Source: Paludibacter sp.
GTDB lineage: Bacteria > Bacteroidota > Bacteroidia > Bacteroidales > Paludibacteraceae
Reading direction: 5' to 3'
DNA: 47,082 bases
Assembly (NCBI GenBank): GCA_028692715.1
Contig: JAQUWU010000038.1
Location: 1 to 47,082 of the forward strand
In this document: positions 35,263 through 43,980 of the stretch, in pieces
How positions within the stretch are numbered: the stretch's first letter is position 1
Layout of the letters: every line of letters begins with the position of its first letter
Made by a program: the position numbers and the translations under genes
Notes under the pieces: generated by a model
Databases searched by the model: none
Told to the model about the DNA's origin: nothing
The model's input: the letters and a program-made list of their open reading frames with translations, nothing else

Positions 35263-37266
35263 ATGAAAAAGACATTATATAAATTAGCAACAATCGTATG
35301 TGCAATTGCAATGCTTAATTCATGTAGTTTGGATGAATATAATCCGGCCGCAGGTGATGCATCTCTTACCGCATTTAAAGCTTGGTCGGGGTTGCAACTA
35401 AATTGTTATTCTCCATTGTATTCTCAGTTGTTTTCAGCTACTGACTATTTATCTGTAGCGGAACCCGGAACTGATTTGTGGTTTGTAAAAGCAAACGGAA
35501 CCTCAGGTAAAGAACTTTTTTATTATGAGAGTCTTACAACAGGCACAAATGCTACAAACAAGCTATTCAAGCAATGTTATTCTATGATTGCTTCTTGTAA
35601 TTCTGTGATAAATGAAGCTAAAAACGTAACAGATGGTACAGAAGCAGACATTAAGGTACTTGTGGCTGAAGCTAAATGTTTACGTGCCTATTATTATTCG
35701 GTGTTAGTTTGTCAGTTTGGACCCATTACATTGAATCTTGATAAAGTAGGAACTACGATTTTAAATCCGGTACGTTCTACAGAAGCTGAAATTTACACTC
35801 AAATAGTTAAAGACCTTAAAGAGGCATCAGCTGATTTAGGAGTACAACCTTACAAGAATAATTATGCGAGAGTAACAAAAAAATCTGCTTTAGGTCTTTT
35901 AGCAAGAGTATATGCACAGGGTGCTGGATTAGATCTTACTGAAGATGGGAAGTCTTATTGGCAGCGAGCTAAAGAAGTCTCCGTAGATTTGATTACAAAT
36001 GCTACCACCTATGGAGCTTACTTATATCCAGATGTATCGGACCTTTGGGCCGATGCTAATAACCGGAATAACAAGGAAGCTTTGTTTATAGCAGCTGGTC
36101 CTCAAGCAGGTGAAAGTGACGCACTTAATTTTGCACAAGGAGCCAATAAATTATATGCCTATACTTGTGGTAATCCGGGAGCATTAACTGAGTTCTGGAA
36201 TGCCAATCACAAACCAAGTGATAAAGGATATTTTTATGGACGTATGAATTCATCGACCTATATGCCATCTAAATATTTGATGGATTGTTTTGATCCAACA
36301 TGGGATAAACGTTGGGAAAACTCATTTACATACGGCTACTCTGAATGGAGTATGGTTCAACCATCACCGGCTTGGGTAACTTATGAAAAAGGAACTGTTA
36401 CAATAACTCAGGCAATGATTGATAAGTATAAACTAAATCCGACCCTATTAGGCCAAAAATATTATCCTTATGCAGATTGTAATGCTATAACAACTACTTA
36501 CGGTGGGAATCAATATCCGGCTTCTGTATGGCCAAAAGGAGATCATTCTGGCAATGTGGCTAATCTGTTACATCCAAAGAAAGTTTATGTGGTAGACTAT
36601 CCAATAGCACCAGATGATGATCGTTTTAATATAGTTTGCTCAAAAACACGACTTACCGATGCGGAAAAGTTAAACTACAGATACTTTGTTATAAATATTG
36701 ACGATCTATATGATAGTGAAGGACTTCCATGGTCAGCTCCATTTGATCAAACTGGAACTTCAGCTGGTACAAATGCTTATCAGGCTTATCCTTCATTAAA
36801 TAAATTTAACTGGTCGTATACTGGTGTATTTATGGGTTCAAATCTTCAGGTAAAGTATGGAGATATGTTTGTAATGCGTATGGCTGAAGTTTATTTAATC
36901 GCAGCCGAAGCAGAACAAAAATTGGGTAATGGTCCGGAAGCTGCCGGTTATTTAAACGTACTTCGTGAACGTTCTGTTCGTGACGGTGTTGCAAAAACAA
37001 GCGTTAAATTAGCTACAGCTACTGAAGATAATATTTTTGATGAATATGCACGTGAAATGTGTGGTGAATTCAATCGATGGGCTTTATTGAAACGTCACAA
37101 AGCATTTGAAACTCGTTTGCAAAAATATAATACTCGAGCTTATGCAAGTTTTACATCCGTTTGTTATTATCGTCCCATTTCACAAGACTTCTTATCTCAA
37201 ATTTCAAACAAAGAAGAATTTGGTGACAATGGATATGGTACTACAGCGAATTCAGGTTTAAAATAA
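35263..37266 (+). CDS. SusD/RagB-like glycan-binding lipoprotein
   Basis: 667 aa started at ATG 35263 (MKKTLYKLATIVCAIAMLNSC); a TTG three codons upstream overlaps the susC stop and is rejected. The lipobox ends at LNSC, giving a surface lipoprotein. The protein has the helical TPR-like scaffold and C-terminal SusD motifs (FVMRMAEVYLIAAEAEQKLG, LNVLRERSVRDGV, EYAREMCGEFNRWALLKRH). It forms the lid of the SusC channel and binds the incoming glycan. It is somewhat longer than the usual 500-600 residues, with extra sequence around 370-500. A hairpin terminator follows. Confidence 0.96.
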   Translation: MKKTLYKLATIVCAIAMLNSCSLDEYNPAAGDASLTAFKAWSGLQLNCYSPLYSQLFSATDYLSVAEPGTDLWFVKANGTSGKELFYYESLTTGTNATNKLFKQCYSMIASCNSVINEAKNVTDGTEADIKVLVAEAKCLRAYYYSVLVCQFGPITLNLDKVGTTILNPVRSTEAEIYTQIVKDLKEASADLGVQPYKNNYARVTKKSALGLLARVYAQGAGLDLTEDGKSYWQRAKEVSVDLITNATTYGAYLYPDVSDLWADANNRNNKEALFIAAGPQAGESDALNFAQGANKLYAYTCGNPGALTEFWNANHKPSDKGYFYGRMNSSTYMPSKYLMDCFDPTWDKRWENSFTYGYSEWSMVQPSPAWVTYEKGTVTITQAMIDKYKLNPTLLGQKYYPYADCNAITTTYGGNQYPASVWPKGDHSGNVANLLHPKKVYVVDYPIAPDDDRFNIVCSKTRLTDAEKLNYRYFVINIDDLYDSEGLPWSAPFDQTGTSAGTNAYQAYPSLNKFNWSYTGVFMGSNLQVKYGDMFVMRMAEVYLIAAEAEQKLGNGPEAAGYLNVLRERSVRDGVAKTSVKLATATEDNIFDEYAREMCGEFNRWALLKRHKAFETRLQKYNTRAYASFTSVCYYRPISQDFLSQISNKEEFGDNGYGTTANSGLK

Positions 37267-37315
37267 ACGGTTAATTAGATTGCGTTAAAATATATACTAA
37301 TAATCACTTAGAATT

Positions 37316-37349
37316 AATAGGAGAGTGTACCACTGGTCATTCTCCTATT
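37316..37349 (+). terminator. Terminator after susD
   Basis: 12-bp stem AATAGGAGAGTG / CATTCTCCTATT with one G-T wobble and a 10-nt loop, followed by CTTTT. It lies 50 nt past the susD stop and separates susCD from the next gene. Confidence 0.75.
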
Positions 37350-37491
37350 CTTTTACCGGGATATATCGCTAACATTAAGCCAAATACATAAATACTGAAA
37401 TCGTTTTTGAAACACAATAATCTTACTGTTTTTATTTTTGTTTATTAATATAAAAAAAAAAGAAACATTCGTCTTATAATAAGAATAAAAC

Positions 37492-37499
37492 TAATTTTG
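37492..37499 (+). promoter_or_regulatory. Candidate -7 element upstream of the GH78 fusion gene
   Basis: TAATTTTG fits TAnnTTTG, 26 nt before the ATG at 37526, after the susD terminator. The -33 region has only a partial match. Confidence 0.35.
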
Positions 37500-37525
37500 T
37501 ATTGAAACAGAAAAAGCTACTAATT

Positions 37526-40500
37526 ATGAAACTTAAATATCTATTTCTTCAGACTTTCCTACTAATTGCATTTGCTTTAAATGCAACTATCTCTTTAACG
37601 GCACTTAAAACTGAAGGCTTAAACAATCCTTTGGGAATTGATGCAATGAAACCTCGATTTAGTTGGAAAACAGAAGCAAGTACTGAAAGGAGGGTAATGC
37701 AAAAAGCCTATCAAATTATGGTTGCTTCAAGCATTGAGTATCTCGATAAAAATATCGCAGATGTTTGGAATAGTGGAAAAAAATCGTCGGATGAGCAACT
37801 CTGGATTCCGTTTGCCGGAAAAGCATTAGAAACTAATAAAGCATATTTTTGGAAAGTGAAAGTCTGGACAAATAAAGGCGAAAGCGATTGGAGTTCTTCT
37901 GCTAACTGGAGTATGGGATTATTGTCTGATAATGATTGGAGAGCGCAGTGGATTGGTTTGGACAAAGCCATGCCTTGGGATTCGGAAAATTCGGACAGCC
38001 GACTTTCTGCCCGTTATCTGCGAAAAGAATTCGAAACAAAGAAATTGATAAAACGTGCTACTGTTCACATTTCAGGATTAGGACTTTATGAGCTATTTAT
38101 CAACGGACAACGAATTGGTGATCAGGTGTTGGCTCCAACTCCTACCGATTATCGGAAAAGCACATTGTACAATACTTACGATGTAACCACTCAGGTTCTT
38201 CAAGGCAAAAATGCAATTGGCGTCATAGTCGGTAATGGACGATATTACACAATGCGTCAGCATTATAAAACCTATAAAATTCCTAATTTCGGCTATCCAA
38301 AAATGCGATTGAGCCTAATAGTGGAGTATACCGACGGAACAAAAGAAACTATTGGCAGTAATAACACATGGAAACTGACTCCCGATGGTCCAATTCGGAG
38401 TAACAACGAATATAATGGCGAAGAATACGATGCCCGAAAAGAATTAATTGGATGGACAAAAGTTGGATATGACGATTCAAACTGGATGGATGCCGAACGT
38501 GTTGCAATTCCGGATGGAATAGTTCGTCCTCAAATGATGCCGGGAATGAAAGTACTGGACAAAAAATCAGTTGTTTCCATAACACCCCTTGGCAATAAAT
38601 TTATTCTTGATATGGGGCAAAACATGGCCGGAAGATTAAGAATAAAAGTCAGAGGAGATTCCGGTGATTCTATTATTTTGCGTTTTGCCGAGACCTTACA
38701 GTCAAACGGTGAACTCTATACCGAAAATCTTCGAAGTGCCCGAGCTACCGACGTTTATATTTTGAAAGGGAATCAAAAGGTGGAAGAATGGGCTCCCGCT
38801 TTTGTGTATCATGGTTTTCGGTACGTTGAAGTATCGGGATTAAACTATACGCCAACCGATAAAGATTTTATTGCAGAAGTAATTAGTGACGAAATGGAAC
38901 AGCTCGGCACAATTACTACTTCGAATGATGTATTGAATCAGGTACTGAAAAATGCATGGTGGGGTATTTTGAGCAATTATAAAGGAATGCCTGTAGATTG
39001 TCCGCAGCGCGATGAACGTCAACCATGGCTGGGCGACCGTACAATGGGTTGTTGGGGTGAGAGCTTTTTGTTCGATAACAATGCCATGTATGCAAAATGG
39101 AGTAAGGATATTTGTGAGGCACAGCGTTACGATGGTTGTATTCCGGATGTTGCGCCCGCCTTTTTAAATTATTATTCCGACAATATTACCTGGCCTTCTG
39201 TTTTACCATTGATGAGTGATATGACCTATACTCAATTTGGAAATCTCCAGCCAATTAAGGATAATTATCCAACCATAAAAAAATGGATGACACATATGAA
39301 AGACAGTTATATGACAACCGAATATATCATAACAAAAGATCAGTACGGCGACTGGTGTGTGCCGCCCGAAAGTCTGGAACTAATTCACAGTCAGGATCCA
39401 AAACGAATTACCAATGGTGCCTTAATTTCAACGGCATATTATTATAAAATACTCCAATTGATGACTCGCTTTGCAGAGTTGCAGAATTTTAAAGCTGATG
39501 CAAAAGAATACAAATCATTAGCAGATAAAGTAAAAGACGGATTTAACACTAAATTCTTTCGAACCGATTCATTGTTTTATGGGAATAATACAGCGACTTC
39601 AAATTTGCTTCCATTGGCTTTCGGAATGATCCCAAAACAATATGAAGACTCGGTTTGCAAGCAAATTATTAAAACGATAGCTCCCAAAAACATGCCTGAG
39701 ATTACGACAGGATTAATTGGGATACAGTGGCTAATGCGAGAACTGAGTAAAATGGGACGTGCCGATGTAGCTTTTGCGCTGGCTACAAATACAAATTATC
39801 CTTCGTGGGGCTATATGGCTGTGAACGGTGCAACCACTATTTGGGAGTTGTGGAATGGAAACACTGCCAGTCCGAAAATGAATTCAGGCAACCACGTTAT
39901 GTTGCTGGGCGATTTGCTACCGTGGAGTTTTGAAAATCTGGCAGGGATAAAATCTGATGATCAAAAAAATGCTTTCAAACACATTATAATGAAGCCCAAT
40001 TTTGATATTCCGGATTTGGAAAATGTTGATGCATCGTATATTACTCCTTATGGAAAAGTGATCAGTAAATGGAAGAAGACTCCAATGCATTTGGATTGGG
40101 AGATTTCCATTCCGGTGAATACAACGGCTGAAGTTCATTTACCAAACGGAAAAGTAAAAAAAATAAGATCAGGAACATATAATTTTAGTATAGACATTCC
40201 ACAGAGAAAGGGAATAATACTTAATCAGTTTGTTTATACTAAAGAATCTTTTCCACAATGTCATGCAGCAACGATAGCAGAAACTACTGAAGGCGATTTA
40301 CTTACCTCATTTTTCGGAGGTACACGCGAAGGAGCTCCTGATGTTTGTATTTATACCAGTCGCAAAGCAAAAGACAGCAATGAATGGACAAAACCCAAAC
40401 TTGTGGCCGATGGAATTTTAAGTCCAACACTGCGAAAAGCCTGTTATAATCCGGTACTTTATCAAATGCCTGAAGGACCACTTTATTTGTTTTACAAAAT

Positions 40501-41254
40501 CGGAAATCGTGTTTCGGACTGGGTGGGTTATTTAAAATTGAGTAAAGATGGTGGTCGTACATGGAGCAAAGCTTTTCAGCTTCCCGAAGGATATCTTGGA
40601 CCCATTAAAAATAAAATTGTAGATGTAGATGGAAAGTCCATTGCGCCTTCAAGCACCGAAGTAGGTGGTTGGAAAGTTCATTTCGAAATAGCAGAAGATG
40701 GTGGTAAAAAAACTCATATTGTTGGACCACTAGCAGCCGACAGTGCTCTTTTAACTCAGGATATGATAGCCCAGAATGGAGAAGTAAAGATAGATGAAGA
40801 ATCCGGTAGTAATACCAAACAAAAAACCATTCAGGCCATTCAGCCGAGTATTTTGAAACACAAAGATGGACGATTGCAGATTTTATGTCGTACCCGCAAC
40901 GGTCGTATTGCCACTTCATGGAGTACGGACAAAGGGGAAACATGGTCAGCGCTGACTTTGACAAACCTGCCAAACAATAACTCAGGAACGGATGCGGTAA
41001 CACTTCAGGATGGAAGACAAGTATTGGTATACAATGATGTTGCCACTGCTCCTGGAGCGCCAAAAGGACCACGAACGCCCTTAAATGTAGCAGTATCGAA
41101 AGACGGAATAAACTGGAAAATGGTGATGACACTGGAAGATTCACCGGTGTCACAATACTCCTACCCCAGCATTATTCAAAGCAAAGATGGTAAGATTCAC
41201 ATAGTTTATACATGGAGAAGACAACGGGTAAAATACATGGAGATAAAACTTTAA
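37526..41254 (+). CDS. GH78 alpha-L-rhamnosidase fused to a sialidase-like propeller
   Basis: 1242 aa started at ATG 37526 (MKLKYLFLQTFLLIAFALNA, signal peptide). Residues 20-885 are a full GH78: fibronectin-like domain, beta domains (HISGLGLYELFINGQRIGDQ), VDCPQRDERQPWLGDR near 490, and the (alpha/alpha)6 barrel. Residues about 894-1242 are a complete six-bladed sialidase-like domain with Asp-box motifs (SKDGGRTWS, STDKGETWS) and FPQCHAATI, FFGGTREG, NKIVDVDG, CRTRNGRIA and HIVYTWRRQRVK. Such domains are widespread as stand-alone 'sialidase-like' proteins. RG-II chain C is L-rhamnose linked to Kdo, a sialic-acid-like sugar, so one protein could cut both bonds. I recall a comparable GH78/GH33 gene in the B. 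thetaiotaomicron locus; function here is inferred. Confidence 0.82.
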   Translation: MKLKYLFLQTFLLIAFALNATISLTALKTEGLNNPLGIDAMKPRFSWKTEASTERRVMQKAYQIMVASSIEYLDKNIADVWNSGKKSSDEQLWIPFAGKALETNKAYFWKVKVWTNKGESDWSSSANWSMGLLSDNDWRAQWIGLDKAMPWDSENSDSRLSARYLRKEFETKKLIKRATVHISGLGLYELFINGQRIGDQVLAPTPTDYRKSTLYNTYDVTTQVLQGKNAIGVIVGNGRYYTMRQHYKTYKIPNFGYPKMRLSLIVEYTDGTKETIGSNNTWKLTPDGPIRSNNEYNGEEYDARKELIGWTKVGYDDSNWMDAERVAIPDGIVRPQMMPGMKVLDKKSVVSITPLGNKFILDMGQNMAGRLRIKVRGDSGDSIILRFAETLQSNGELYTENLRSARATDVYILKGNQKVEEWAPAFVYHGFRYVEVSGLNYTPTDKDFIAEVISDEMEQLGTITTSNDVLNQVLKNAWWGILSNYKGMPVDCPQRDERQPWLGDRTMGCWGESFLFDNNAMYAKWSKDICEAQRYDGCIPDVAPAFLNYYSDNITWPSVLPLMSDMTYTQFGNLQPIKDNYPTIKKWMTHMKDSYMTTEYIITKDQYGDWCVPPESLELIHSQDPKRITNGALISTAYYYKILQLMTRFAELQNFKADAKEYKSLADKVKDGFNTKFFRTDSLFYGNNTATSNLLPLAFGMIPKQYEDSVCKQIIKTIAPKNMPEITTGLIGIQWLMRELSKMGRADVAFALATNTNYPSWGYMAVNGATTIWELWNGNTASPKMNSGNHVMLLGDLLPWSFENLAGIKSDDQKNAFKHIIMKPNFDIPDLENVDASYITPYGKVISKWKKTPMHLDWEISIPVNTTAEVHLPNGKVKKIRSGTYNFSIDIPQRKGIILNQFVYTKESFPQCHAATIAETTEGDLLTSFFGGTREGAPDVCIYTSRKAKDSNEWTKPKLVADGILSPTLRKACYNPVLYQMPEGPLYLFYKIGNRVSDWVGYLKLSKDGGRTWSKAFQLPEGYLGPIKNKIVDVDGKSIAPSSTEVGGWKVHFEIAEDGGKKTHIVGPLAADSALLTQDMIAQNGEVKIDEESGSNTKQKTIQAIQPSILKHKDGRLQILCRTRNGRIATSWSTDKGETWSALTLTNLPNNNSGTDAVTLQDGRQVLVYNDVATAPGAPKGPRTPLNVAVSKDGINWKMVMTLEDSPVSQYSYPSIIQSKDGKIHIVYTWRRQRVKYMEIKL

Positions 41255-41259
41255 ATTCA

Positions 41260-41300
41260 AAAACTCCCATAATCAACAAAATGCCGATTTTGGGAGTTTT
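41260..41300. terminator. Bidirectional terminator between convergent genes
   Basis: 10-bp stem AAAACTCCCA / TGGGAGTTTT with a 21-nt loop, between the plus-strand GH78 fusion (stop 41254) and the minus-strand DUF3826 gene (stop 41327). A-rich and T-rich flanks make it usable on both strands. Confidence 0.75.
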
Positions 41301-41326
41301 CTTGTATTAATCTATAAAAAAACTAT

Positions 41327-42049
41327 CTATTTCGATTTATTTGCTTTAATTCTCTCATACCAATTTTGACGTTCTTTCGTCAAATCATAACCCCTTGCCG
41401 AAAGATAATTATTGATTCGACCTTTGTATTTGCCAAATGCTTCGTGCTTTTTGTTTGAACTTTCTGCATCAATAGCAAATTCACGAGCTTCTTTCAACCA
41501 AGCTAAAATTTGTGCTTTTTCTTCTTCTTTTAAAGAAGGAATCATATCCAAAGTTGAATCATATGTAACTTTCACTACTCCATAGGTTATTCCATCTTTA
41601 ACAGACTCTATTTGAGATGTTGTAAGATAAAGTGATAAATCAGCTGGAAATGCAAAATGAGAACGATATAAAGCAGCCTCTTTTCTGTTTTGTGCCATTT
41701 CTAATGCACTATTTTTAGCCTCACCTGTAAGTGTTCTTTTCATTTTGGACACAGCACTATCTCGTTCAGTGTAAATATCATTTAAACTAAAGTATTTATT
41801 TGCAATAATATTCCTTACCTGAGTAATTGTTTCATCGCTTTTCAATTCAAGTTTATCTACAATTTTTTGTGAACGTGCCACTATCGTCTCGACATATTTA
41901 GGGTCACGGTTTTTTGAATCCAGAGCAACTGCGTAAATAGACTGGGCTATTATTAACAGAAAAAAAAGAACCACTAGCCCCTGAAGGGGAACTAAATTAG
42001 TATTGTTTTTTGTTTTTTTATTTTTTGTCATATTTCTATTTCTTTTCAT
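41327..42049 (-). CDS. DUF3826 secreted protein
   Basis: 240 aa. The N-terminus has basic residues (MKRNRNMTKNKKTKNN), then repeat-encoded VPLQGLVV, then a hydrophobic core (LFFLLIIAQSIYA). The mature part is all-helical, with blocks LTTSQIESVKDG, MIPSLKEEEKAQI, LKEAREFAID and a tail WYERIKANK. It belongs to DUF3826, often found beside pectate lyases in Bacteroidota pectin loci. The same domain forms the C-terminus of the CE19-like esterase at 24256-26262, which ties it to esterified pectin. Biochemical role unknown. The Met at 42031 is an alternative start. It lies directly after PL1 and is probably cotranscribed. Confidence 0.75.
   Translation of the reverse strand: MKRNRNMTKNKKTKNNTNLVPLQGLVVLFFLLIIAQSIYAVALDSKNRDPKYVETIVARSQKIVDKLELKSDETITQVRNIIANKYFSLNDIYTERDSAVSKMKRTLTGEAKNSALEMAQNRKEAALYRSHFAFPADLSLYLTTSQIESVKDGITYGVVKVTYDSTLDMIPSLKEEEKAQILAWLKEAREFAIDAESSNKKHEAFGKYKGRINNYLSARGYDLTKERQNWYERIKANKSK
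41971..41992. repeat. Junction palindromic repeat, copy 12 (translated)
   Basis: Plus strand reads CCACTAGCCCCTGAAGGGGA. On the minus strand it is translated as VPLQGLVV at the start of the hydrophobic core of the DUF3826 signal peptide. It is the inverted partner of copy 13. Confidence 0.85.
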
Positions 42050-42074
42050 GTTCCCCTTTAGGTGCTAGGGGTGG
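42050..42074. repeat. Junction palindromic repeat, copy 13
   Basis: Plus strand reads TTCCCCTTTAGGTGCTAGGG. It fills the gap between the PL1 stop (42077) and the DUF3826 ATG (42049-42047), which it touches. The arms are 57 nt apart and enclose the start codon. Confidence 0.85.
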
Positions 42075-42076
42075 TA

Positions 42077-43768
42077 TTACATCAATTTTCCTTTTTTGGT
42101 CAAGGTATCGTAATTATTTTTTGGGTTTTTCCAATCTACTTTTTTCTTTGGATTAATGCCATTGATGTATTTTTCGATATTGGTATAACCATCACCATTA
42201 CAATCTTTTATTGCATCAGATGAATCGTTTGGATTCAATTTATATTTTTTCTCCCATTCATCCGGCATACCATCATTGTCAGAATCTGTATAAGGTATTC
42301 CTTTGTATTCAGGATAACCGCCTACCTGACGGATATCAGTAATAATTCCATGTTTATACGAATCTTTTGACAATCGTCGATATTTAAACTGATAAAAATC
42401 AATTGAATCGGCACGCTCATCATAATATACTTTTCCTGTTTTTACCTGCTCAATAATATGTTGATCGATAATATCTCTTTTGGGGAATGTTGCTCCCACA
42501 TTGTCCATTACAAAATCATACGCTTTATTAGCACTCATTATAGGAAATTCGGGCATTGGAAAAGGTGTGTTCCAGCGCATTGAATCAGTATACTGAGCGG
42601 CATTAGGTAAATCCTCCACCTGAACGCCACCATCCCAGTTATCTTTCGTTACAGTTTCGTTTCCTTCAACAATATTTCCATTACAATACACGCGACCAAA
42701 GACCAGATAGCCTAATTTACTTCTTCCTGATTCCGGTTTCACAATACGATGAGATAGCGGTCCTGTTTTAGGAGTTAATGGTCCTGGTTTATAATAATTG
42801 TTGATAATATTATACAATGCAGTATAGTCGCCACCATCAACTGAACGATGAACCCAGTTATAAATTACGTTATTGGCAAAATTGAAAACGCCATTCCAAC
42901 CGATAGAAGGATTTCTCCCTGCATTATTTGCCCAAAGATTACGCATAAAAGAACAGTTTTCGCCTCCTAATGTACTACCAAAAGCGTGATTATACGTGTC
43001 CAATGCCTGAGCCGAAATTGTATTTTGAATAGTTACATTTACTGTCGGGAGTTTTAACTCTTTACTGCCATCTCTTGGATCGAACATATGACGATAAAAA
43101 GAAATATTTTCATCCAATCCCCACATACACGAACAGTGGTCAATCATTATATTTCCTACAGGATTTCCACCAAAAGTATCATCACGACGCTCAACCTCGG
43201 TAGCTCCTCTACGGAATCGCATATGACGAACTACCACATCATGCGTATTAACCCAAAAAGACTCACCTGCCAAACAAACACCATCACCCGGAGCAGTTTG
43301 TCCTGCAATGGTTACATAAGGTGCTTTAATAATAATAGGACTCTTAATATTTATTATGCCGGCTACATTGAATACAATAATTCTTGGGTCAACGTATTCT
43401 TCACATGCTTCGCGCAATGTACCCTTACCTCGGTCAGCAAGACTTGTTACAGTTAGAACGATGCCTCCTCTCCCACCAAATGAGTAGGCTCCACCTCCCA
43501 TTGCTCCCGGGAAAGCCGGAATATTTGCTTGTGGTAAATCAGTAGGACGTGCCGCCCATGGAATATATGGCTTACCAGTTGTTTTTAATTTTTTTAAAAC
43601 ATCCACTTTTACCAACATTACACTATCTACAAATGCCTCTTCATTACTGATAGTTTTATCAGCTTTGGCTTTTAGTTCTGAAGAATATTGAGGATATTGA
43701 GCATGTGTAAATGTAAGTGGAGAAAAGATTAAAATTATTAAAATCGCCATTGAAAATCGTCTCATCAT
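42077..43768 (-). CDS. PL1 pectate lyase
   Basis: 563 aa started at the Met-Met pair (codon 43768-43766; MMRRFSMAILIILIFSPLTF signal). The frame runs upstream to 43852 without a signal. It has a right-handed beta-helix with PL1 features: FPGAMGGGAYSFGGRGG, the helix-entry TIAGQTAPGDGVCL, VVRHMRFRRGA and MIDHCSCMWGLDENIS with a conserved Asp/Arg region. A Ca-binding segment near the C-terminus (DSDNDGMPDEWEKKY, then DCNGDGYTNIEKYI) resembles the EF-hand-like tail of Bacteroidota pectate lyases. It cleaves de-esterified homogalacturonan by beta-elimination and would open the RG-II backbone; a PL1 is also part of the B. thetaiotaomicron RG-II locus. It has no T9SS sorting domain, unlike the PL1 at 45194. 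Confidence 0.88.
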   Translation of the reverse strand: MMRRFSMAILIILIFSPLTFTHAQYPQYSSELKAKADKTISNEEAFVDSVMLVKVDVLKKLKTTGKPYIPWAARPTDLPQANIPAFPGAMGGGAYSFGGRGGIVLTVTSLADRGKGTLREACEEYVDPRIIVFNVAGIINIKSPIIIKAPYVTIAGQTAPGDGVCLAGESFWVNTHDVVVRHMRFRRGATEVERRDDTFGGNPVGNIMIDHCSCMWGLDENISFYRHMFDPRDGSKELKLPTVNVTIQNTISAQALDTYNHAFGSTLGGENCSFMRNLWANNAGRNPSIGWNGVFNFANNVIYNWVHRSVDGGDYTALYNIINNYYKPGPLTPKTGPLSHRIVKPESGRSKLGYLVFGRVYCNGNIVEGNETVTKDNWDGGVQVEDLPNAAQYTDSMRWNTPFPMPEFPIMSANKAYDFVMDNVGATFPKRDIIDQHIIEQVKTGKVYYDERADSIDFYQFKYRRLSKDSYKHGIITDIRQVGGYPEYKGIPYTDSDNDGMPDEWEKKYKLNPNDSSDAIKDCNGDGYTNIEKYINGINPKKKVDWKNPKNNYDTLTKKGKLM

Positions 43769-43880
43769 TTTTATTGTTTTTAGTAAATTAGAATAAAATC
43801 TTATATTCTTATCTTTAACCATAAGACGGTATATAGCTGCCACCGTACTCATTTGAAAGAACTACTAATATTAAAAAAAG

Positions 43881-43908
43881 AAGAGAATTGCCTATAGGCA
43901 ATTCTCTT
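43881..43908 (-). terminator. Terminator after the T9SS-sorted 370-aa protein gene
   Basis: Perfect 12-bp stem AAGAGAATTGCC / GGCAATTCTCTT with a 4-nt TATA loop. On the minus strand it is followed by a run of T. It lies 72 nt past the stop at 43981 and separates it from PL1. Confidence 0.88.
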
Positions 43909-43980
43909 TCATTCTTATATATCAGGCTATTAAATAGATTATTTTTAAATAATTGAAGATAGCTAAAAAAACCATAAATA

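Noticed and set aside
40605-41153. 182-aa minus-strand frame inside the sialidase-like domain
   Set aside because: It is antisense to conserved Asp-box motifs and has no recognisable features.
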